Shown: positions 56,987-64,000 of the stretch, piece after piece | Layout of the letters: every line of letters begins with the position of its first letter | Numbering within the stretch: the first letter of the stretch is position 1 | Assembly (NCBI RefSeq): GCF_020520425.1 | Contig: NC_079491.1 | Location: 3,720,001 to 3,784,000, forward strand | DNA: 64,000 nucleotides | Source: Spinacia oleracea | Taxonomy: Eukaryota; Streptophyta; Magnoliopsida; Caryophyllales; Amaranthaceae | Direction: 5' to 3' | Notes under the pieces: generated by a model | What the model saw: only the letters and a program-made list of their open reading frames with translations | Database searches by the model: none | What the model was told of the DNA's origin: nothing | Made by a program: the position numbers and the translations under genes

Positions 56987-59900
56987 CTAATTAGGAGTAG
57001 CAAAAGCAAGGAATTCTGGGTTTGACTTTAAACATTGCATTTGTTTCTCTTCCAACGTAATCCATGCTGCAATTCCTTCAACGCCTGTTTCGGGATGCCT
57101 ATAATCAGTAAGGAAAATCATATTCCTGACCTTAGGGGGTCTCCCATCGTTGGGAATTACCCAAACGGGCTTTCCGAACCCGAAGTCAGCCTCATCCAAC
57201 CCAATCTTGCACCAACTGGTGAAGAGGTAGTTTCCTTCTCGATTCTGTGTAACTGGATTGTCAACTTTCCGTTTAGTCAAAATAACCTCTGCTGTAGTAG
57301 TAGTAGTATTAATTTTCTGGGTTGTTTGAGACAAAGATGAATGGATTGTTGTAGTAGTAGGAGGAGGAGTATTAATTTTCTGGGTTGTTTGAGACAAAGA
57401 TGAATGGATTGTTGTAGCAGTAGTAGTAGGAGGAGGAGGAGGAGGAGGAGGAGGAGTATTAATTTTCTGGGTTGTTTGAGACAAAGATGAATGGATTTCT
57501 TTAACAAGGTCTTGAAGCCCATTGCTGCTGCTGGTGTTGGCCTGTGCCTTTGCATTCTTGAGCAAGTTACCTGTTAGATTACAAAAATTAGATTAGGTTT
57601 CGTTTTATTGGACTTGTTTTGACTTAACTTATATTATCTGAACTTATATGAACTTATTTTATTTGAAAAAAAAAACTTATTTTGTCTAAAATAAACTTAT
57701 TTGTGTGTGAAAATGTCTGACAAAAAACTTATTTTTGTTGAACTCATATTATCTGAACTTAATTATCTGAAATAAGTCAAAATATTCGAACAAAACAAGG
57801 CTTTAGAACGAGTTGATATAGATAGGAAATCAATCGATATGATCCTTAAACAAACCGTGCACGTGCCCCATATAGCCATATTATATTATTATCAACACAC
57901 ATTACACAATACTAGCACACCAAGTCCAGTGCTCACTTAACCCAATAATTTAAGCACATATCAATATATCATATTCAATATATGTAGCACATAAGTATAT
58001 ACGGAGTATATATTTAAAGATATGCAAAACAATATTTCCTCTGTTTCAAAAAATTTTTGCAACACTTTCACTCTACACTTTCTTTTTTCGTCCGTCCCAG
58101 ATTAGTGGTTACACTTCTAAATTAGGAATGACCCCAAAATTATTCTATTGTCTCTCTCTTCCCACTAAAAAGTTTGGTCCCCTCTATCTCTCATTCGATT
58201 TAAAAAATACCCATTAACTCCTATATATCGCATCCAATTTTTCAATAAAATAACTACTCGTATTTATTATCAGAAAAACACTTATCATCTATAACTTTTG
58301 TGCAAATGTAAATGTAACGAGTATTTAAGGTCAAAGTTGTGTCTTGGCAAACGTGCTACTCACTCCGTCCTAAAATAAAGTGTCTGTTTTCCATTTTGGG
58401 TGTCCCAAAATATTGTGTTTGTTTTCTATTTTGGGTGTCCCAAAATGTGGTCCGATATTTAATGTTTGTACCTAGAAAATAGTGCATGTTGTCCTATTAT
58501 TAATGTTTCTACATGAAAATGTGGTCTCATAATTTAATATTTTTTGTCTTTTTTGTTTTAAAAAAAAAAATTGTGTATTTTTCTATTAAAGTACAATAAC
58601 ATTAATAATTCATCATGTTATTTTTCAAGTTTTTTAATTCCCGTAAAAATAATCAAACAGACACTGTATTATTATACTATTATGGGACAGAGGGAGTAAC
58701 AATTACCCATGGATCCTCTTGGGAGTGGCGGACTCATCCTTGGGCGGATGTTTACAGGTATTATAAGCGATGTATGTTCAACTTCAACTCCAGAATTACG
58801 CAATGTTGATAAGGTTTGTTCCCAAATAAACCCTGTCACGGTCTCAAATTTGGTGGGTTTAGGAACCAATTCACTCTTAGCCATGAACATCATCTTCTTT
58901 AAAGAAACAATGTCAAATACGAAGCTCTTTGTCACAAGAACTTTGACTGGATTATTATTTGGTTTTTCAGCCGCCTTTGGAAGTTGTTGATTACGAGGAA
59001 GCTGAACAAAAATAAAAATAAAAATAAAAATAAAATAAAACATGTGAGCATGTGGCTAATTATTGTTACATCTATCGCATAATAATTAGGCAGCTATTAA
59101 AATCTTCTACTTTCTATAAATTAATTTAATTGGTTAAAATAATCACCGATTTAAATTTTGAGAAAATATTAAAGAAAGCATTTATGTGATAATACAAAAG
59201 GAAATATTTTATTTTTTCAGTGTCGGGTTTTTGATAAAATTGAAAACATTTATAAATAAACGTAATGTTGCTTGTTTCAATAAAAAAAAAATAGAGGAAT
59301 CTCAATGCACATTAATTAGTCATTAAATTAGGTGCAAAATACCAAAAATAAAGAACATTTTGGGATGGAGGGAGTAACTATTTTGAACAGGTAGCTAAAA
59401 AAAGTAAGGAGAAAAAAGAAGGAAATTGTTTAGTCCATGTTCTGTTCGACTTACTTTTAATTATTTCAGATAAAATAAGTTCAGATAAATTCAGTTAAAT
59501 TCAGATAATATTAATTCAGCAAAAATAAGTTTTTTTTCAAACATTTTCACACACAAATAAGTTTATCGAAAATGATAAAGGTCGCAACATGCGACCTTTA
59601 AGACGTGTCACAATGATGACATGACATGTTTACGTGTCATGATTTAAATTGGAAACTGAAATATTTAACTTATATATAACATATTATATATGTACAAAAA
59701 AGGTGAGAAAATCTTAATATTCTAATTTGTTTCCTTTTTTATATCGACTACCTTATTTACATATTTTCATAGTAAAAATATTGCATTGGTAGTAAAAATA
59801 TTCGGATGACACATAGCCTACGTGGCGCCTATATGTACCAATTAAACTGTGACACATAAGATTGCGACAACTAAATATTGTCGCAACTTGCGACCTTTAT

Positions 59901-60774
59901 CATCAAAATAAGTTTATTTCAGACAAAATAAGTTCAGTTAAGTTCAGATAATATAAGTTCATTCGAAATAAGTCTAATAGAACGGAGCCTTAAATGAAAT
60001 ATTATAAGGAGCTACAATGTTTCGTAGCCCACCAATGTGAAATTTTGTAGCTTAATTCAACTGTAACTTAAAAATTCAATGTAGCAAACTTCGATACACT
60101 ACTTTATGACTAACCATTGGAGTTGCTGTACGCGGAGGGAACGCCTTAATAGTGGCTTCAAAGTCAGGTTGTACTAGGTCGTCGTCCTTAACTCGCTCAT
60201 CATTAGCAATGGTTGACCAATTTTTAAAGAAAGTTCCAAGAGAGATTCCATCAAGGAGCTTGTGGAGCACATAGGAGCCAATGATCACCCCACCACACCG
60301 GAAAACATTGACTTGAAACGCCAAATGGTTTAAATCCGAGACTGGTCGAGTCACATCTTGAAACTCTGCATGAGGGAGAAACTTGATAAGCAACTTCATT
60401 TTCTCAGGCGAGTTCATGACATCCAAGATATTGGAGTCAACTTTGGTTTCAATGAATGGTATTCCTTGGTGGTTGCAACAAATTGTAGAGTCGTCCACAC
60501 ATCGACCTGCAATAGGGTGGAATTTGTCAAGTGTTTTGCTAAGTGAAGTTTTTAGGGTACTTGTTATGTCAACTCGAATTTGTGATGTTGGGGTAGTAGT
60601 AGTAGTGTTAGTGTAGTATAAAAGTAAAGGATAGTAGTACAAAGGGGCAGCTTGATCGAGGTGAGAAAGTGTGATGGTTTTTGGAGGAGTTTTTGGTGGA
60701 AGTAGTGATGATGGTTTTATGGTTTCTATTGATATTATTTCAATTTCTACTTCTTCATGGTTGACTTCCCCCAT
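56987..60774 (-). CDS. BAHD acyltransferase, three exons
   Basis: Exon 1 is 60774-60115, exon 2 is 59001-58707 and exon 3 is 57570-56987. The junctions are ATG|GTTAGT, TTCAG|CTTCC, ATGG|GTAATT and AACAG|GTAAC, the frame is kept, and there are 512 residues. The family is cytosolic and moves acyl groups from CoA to alcohols or amines in specialised metabolism; the N-terminus (VEIEIISIETIKPSS) recalls the vinorine-synthase-like group. The catalytic HKLLD is at 171-175 and the structural DFGFG at 447-451, where most members have DFGWG. The product is about 60 residues longer than usual, because the 13-residue unit IHSSLSQTTQKIN occurs three times at ~344-406, separated by Pro and Thr runs. I chose the ATG just before GEVNHEEVEIE; upstream codons in frame lack an ATG. 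The substrate is not predictable. Confidence 0.85.
57308..57497 (-). repeat. In-frame triplicated unit in the BAHD exon 3
   Basis: A 40-bp unit (attaattttctgggttgttt.. on the plus strand) occurs at 57308-57347, 57371-57410 and 57458-57497, separated by (GTA)n and (GGA)n runs that encode Thr and Pro tracts. Confidence 0.9.
57598..57806. mobile_element. Tourist-like MITE (ataagttcag family) in BAHD intron 2
   Basis: The segment runs from gttttattggacttgttttg to cgaacaaaacaaggcttta. The interior is the family's ttatctgaac and ataagtt words. Confidence 0.6.
58369..58696. mobile_element. Stowaway-type MITE (family F) next to the BAHD splice donor
   Basis: A 328-bp element with inverted ends ctcactccgtcctaaaata and ..atgggacagagggag and TA on both sides. 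Its edge is 8 bases plus the TA inside intron 2, just after the exon 2 donor (GTAATTGT). Confidence 0.85.
59090..59377. repeat. Stowaway-type MITE (family B) remnant in BAHD intron 1
   Basis: The right end ttttgggatggagggagta and the body (gcatttatgtgataatac, acgtaatgttgc) follow the element at 32013-32358. The left end has decayed. Confidence 0.6.
59433..59989. mobile_element. Tourist-like MITE in BAHD intron 1, with a nested element
   Basis: The ends gtccatgttctgttcgact and agtctaatagaacggagcc have TTA on both sides (59430-59432 and 59990-59992). A hairpin-ended element splits it. Confidence 0.7.
59571..59907. mobile_element. Hairpin-ended MITE (5), nested, with long duplication
   Basis: The left end tgataaaggtcgcaacatgc folds on itself (aaaggtcgca/tgcgacctt). 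The right end gtcgcaacttgcgac does the same and is the inverse of the left. aaataagtttat occurs on both sides, a direct repeat of about 12 bp, closest to what Mutator-like elements make. Confidence 0.7.
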
Positions 60775-60860
60775 TCTATCCACAAAGGAATCCTTATGAA
60801 GAAACAAAAAATGAATTATTGTTCTTGCTCACCATTTGGAAAATTATGAATAACGTACTG

Positions 60861-60870
60861 GGTTATATAG
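60861..60870 (-). promoter_or_regulatory. TATA box of the BAHD gene
   Basis: ctatataacc on the minus strand lies about 90 bp before the chosen ATG at 60774. Confidence 0.45.
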
Positions 60871-60946
60871 GATCCGTGAAACGCACAAATGTAATAAATT
60901 ATTATTTTTTAAAAAATTATTATTATCATTATTCTACTCTTTTTTT

Positions 60947-61048
60947 TGGTGCAAATGAGGCATAATGACGGAATGAGAATCGATCCCAGGATCACCTGGA
61001 ATCGAGAGGAAAGCTCTAACCAACTGATTTACCCCCACCTTTTTTTTT
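60947..61048 (-). mobile_element. tRNA-derived SINE fragment
   Basis: The minus strand reads atcagttggttagagc (A box) and ggatcgattctc (B box), with T/A-rich runs on each side. A clear target duplication was not found. Confidence 0.6.
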
Positions 61049-61299
61049 TTGTTCTACATTAATTCATTAAAAAGATTTTTTTTCACTGAGTAAAATAAAA
61101 TCATGTTTTGTGAAGGGATGATGGGGAAAAAATAAGAGAAAACTATCATTTATTCGAATTATAAAGTTCTTACTACTTCATATTATTTTAGAAGTTTAGG
61201 ATTTCGATAAAAATATTTAAGCATTAAACAATTGGGTTTTTAATATCAATTTTTCTTTTTCACCATAAGTTTTAGAAAAAGTAAAAAATTATATAGAAA

Positions 61300-61479
61300 T
61301 AGGTCTACAATCGGGTCCAAACTGGTCTGATCCGGGTTTTGTACCGAATTTTGCAGTCCGGTTCGGATCCGGTCCAAGCATATTCGGTCCGGTCTTCGGG
61401 TCTTGAATTATCAAATTTCGGTGTTCAGTCCGGTCTGCTGGGTCGATCTGGTCCGAGTTTGGACCGATGAACACCCCTA
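61300..61479. mobile_element. hAT-like element with gggtc-rich interior
   Basis: taggtctacaatcgggtcc at the left and its imperfect inverse ending cacccctag at the right bound a stretch of ggtccggtc words. No target duplication was seen. Confidence 0.45.
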
Positions 61480-62302
61480 GCGGTAGAATGAGTCTATAAC
61501 GCATGTCACATACTGATATGTACTGCAAACGACATGTACTGATATGCACCGCTAATTTAATAAATTATTTAAAATAAATAACTCTAAGTCTTCCCCTTCT
61601 GTTTTCATCCTCTCTGTAACATAACTCCCGTTAAATTATTTTCTTGGAGGTACAAAGAGATTCTATAAATAAAAAAAATTAAACTCACAATTGAATTATA
61701 TGTATGCATCCTAGTACTTTCAAATTTTAAACTCATACGTAGTAATTGAATAAATACTTTGATTATGAACGGTATTTGCAGTTTTTTTTAGTCGTTCGAG
61801 CAAAAATCGAATCGGGTTCTTATTTACGCCATTGACATAATCTAGTTTAATACTGTAATTAAGGTAGTACGAAATAGAAGAAAGAATATTGAAAAATAAA
61901 AATAATAAAATTGCAGCAAACAAATGATAATTAATGAAAAAAAATCGAGAAAAATAATGTTGAGAAAAGGATTTGATCCAACCTCAACCACCTTAACTAA
62001 GTTATAAATTAATTGCACAAACTTATCTCACTAGTTAATTTAGTATTATGGAGTACTCCGTAGTACATAGCGGTACACGTCGTTTATTAAGTTAGTGGTA
62101 AATAACTGTACACGTCATTTATTGTAGAACTTTCGCTAGCTATAGAGCCCGTAATTGTACTGAATATCCCAGATCAACTATATTTAATATGATTCCCTTA
62201 TCGGTTCGGGTACCCCCATCATATTGACAAACCTGGTATTTAACATGTGTTTTACATAAAATGTGATACAATAATATACACAATTTCTCAAAATATTACT
62301 TA
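61480..62302. other. Intergenic, no gene seen
   Basis: AT-rich sequence with short ctgatatgtactgca repeats near 61510-61540. No gene or complete mobile element is recognised. Confidence 0.4.
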
Positions 62303-62390
62303 CTCCCTCTGTCCCGGAATACTTGCAACGGTTTGACTTTTTGTATTATTCACATAATTCACTTTGACCTTAATTATTTTATTTATAGTA

Positions 62391-62971
62391 CTTCCTCTGT
62401 GCCGGAAATATTGCACCATTTATTTTTTACACTATTCATACTACTCACTCCGTATTTATTTAAGAGATACACTTGGCCGGGCACGAGTATTAAGAAGAAG
62501 AATTGAATGAAATAAAATAATAAAGCAAGTGGGGTTGGGTAGATATTTTAATAATTAAACAAGTGGGGACCATGTCATTTTGGTGGGTGGGAGGTGGGGT
62601 GGGTTTATGAAATTAATTGTTTAATAGGATGGTGAGTCATAAGGTAAATTAGATGTATTATTTAATTAGATGGTGGGGTTGATAAGTTACTAAAAATGGC
62701 AAGTGTACCTCTTAAATAAATACGGCCGGAAAAGACAAGTGTATCCCTTAAATAAATACGGAGGGAGCTAGTATGACTTTGGCAAATTTTTGTGATTCGT
62801 ACGTAATGAAATTTTAGTCGCGGAGTCATTTTAGATTCGTATCAATATATATTTTCTAAATATTAATTTTTTATAATTTTAACTTGCACACGATTTGAGA
62901 TACTAAGAGTCAAAGTAATGACTAGAGGAGTAAAAGTCAACCATGTTGCGATATTTCCGGAACGGAGGAAG
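62391..62971. mobile_element. Stowaway nest, middle element (family D)
   Basis: cttcctctgtgccggaaata and atatttccggaacggaggaag are inverted, with TA at 62389-62390 and 62972-62973. Without the inner element it matches 44497-44749. Confidence 0.85.
62444..62768. mobile_element. Stowaway nest, inner element (family C)
   Basis: ctcactccgtatttatttaa and ttaaataaatacggagggag are inverted, with TA at 62442-62443 and 62769-62770. It is a longer relative of the element at 38587-38777. Confidence 0.85.
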
Positions 62972-63478
62972 TATATGAAAAATAAATGTTAGCAATGAGT
63001 AATATATTATTGGCTTTTATCTTAATATATATTTTCAAAATATTAATATTTTATAAGTTTTTATAACATATAATTGAAGATATTGATGGTCAAAGTCGTG
63101 CATTGACAATCTTATCTAATCAAACTGTTGCGAGTATTCCGAGACCGATGGAGTATATATACGGAGTAAAAGGAGTGATTGATGAGTATGTGGCAAGTTA
63201 GGTGTATGTGAGTAGCGTGTGACGCGAGGGAAACGATCACAACCGTCGATCATCTAATCTAACGGACAATAAAAATCCTGCGCAATCAATGGTTCGTAGT
63301 TGGTTAATTTCCTAGCTGTCACTTTCAACATTCAAATGAGGTAAGCTGGAAACCACGTGATTTCAACCGTTATTTCATCCCTATCAATTGTCAACTTGTT
63401 TCTCGAGCAACTTACGGAGTACTCATTACTCAACAATGGCGCCGACTTCTTTTATTTCTATCACATCACAATATCATA

Positions 63479-63792
63479 CTCGCTCCGTCCCTTAATACTC
63501 GACCTATTTTCCTTATCGAGTCGTCCCTTAATACTTGACCTGTTTCTAAAAATGAAAATCTTCTACCAATATTATATTATTTCTCACTCCCCCTATTAAC
63601 ACACCTACCCACTACTCTATACAAAAAATAATAAAAAATTCAACACCCCCCTCTACCCTTTACACATTACCCACTAACTACATTAAAATAATACCCCATT
63701 ATTAACTACTACCTATTAAACTAATAAGTCAATTCAAATCCCTTAAACTCTGTGCCGGTCAAACCGGATCGAGTATTAAGGGACGGAAGGAG
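63479..63792. mobile_element. Stowaway-type MITE (family E), second copy
   Basis: Complete: ctcgctccgtcccttaatac and gtattaagggacggaaggag are inverted with TA on both sides. The interior matches 45151-45476. Confidence 0.9.
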
Positions 63793-64000
63793 TATATGTT
63801 CATGGAAAGTGATCATTTTTCTGATTTCAATCTTGAAATTAAGTGACCCATTGTTAAAAGATTGTGAAGGTTTATTACTAATAACCTCTAATGCATTTTA
63901 AATGTATATCTAGATATCTGTGTTTTTCATGGATGAGAAGGGTGGAGAAGGAGGATGGAGAAAGAGGGAGTATGATTTGTTAGTCTACGATTGTTTGTAG

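Larger units (their letters stand above)
62303..63153. mobile_element. Stowaway nest, outer element (family A)
   Basis: The ends ctccctctgtcccggaatac and gtattccgagaccgatggag have TA on each side. The two halves (62303-62390 and 62972-63153) are separated by a second element that itself holds a third. Confidence 0.85.

Overview
This is nuclear DNA of a flowering plant. The evidence is intron-containing plant genes (ALP1-like, VOC/glyoxalase, NETWORKED1, BAHD acyltransferase, Cf-type receptor-like proteins) in an AT-rich background packed with plant transposons. A eudicot, possibly in the Caryophyllales, is my guess; only the general repeat style and a knottin-like exon support it.

Layout. 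0-2 kb: an ALP1 (domesticated PIF/Harbinger transposase) gene, its 5' part outside the window or displaced by LTR remnants. 2-6.4 kb and 12.4-21 kb: a cluster of receptor-like protein (RLP) immune-receptor genes, one intact (12909-15893) and at least four broken copies in both orientations, including two 3' halves joined head to head at about 5410. Between them lies a two-exon VOC/glyoxalase-like gene (8185-10103). 22.4-29 kb: a complete three-exon NETWORKED1 actin-binding gene on the minus strand. 30-46 kb: a gene-poor stretch of SINEs, Stowaway-, Tourist-, hAT- and Mutator-like non-autonomous elements, Helitrons and a 1.2 kb heptamer array. 46.6 kb: a six-cysteine knottin-like exon beside a stack of nested transposons that includes a 2.86 kb solo LTR. 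51.1-55.2 kb: an apparently intact non-LTR retroelement with a zinc finger, a reverse transcriptase and a restriction-like endonuclease, flanked on both sides by (TAA)n. 55.4-56.2 kb: a 33-bp hairpin minisatellite and a nested Tourist/hAT pair. 57-60.8 kb: a three-exon BAHD acyltransferase gene on the minus strand with transposons in both introns. 61-64 kb: MITEs, including a three-level nest.

The host genes are not an operon and mostly have unrelated jobs (chromatin, detoxification, cytoskeleton, secondary metabolism). The RLP cluster and the knottin exon are both defence-type loci in a transposon-rich setting. The most unusual items are the restriction-like-endonuclease retroelement in (TAA)n, a set of MITEs whose two ends are each self-complementary hairpins, the heptamer array that switches strand inside a Tourist element, the 33-bp hairpin minisatellite and the undescribed cysteine-rich exon. 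All splice sites and element boundaries were read by eye.
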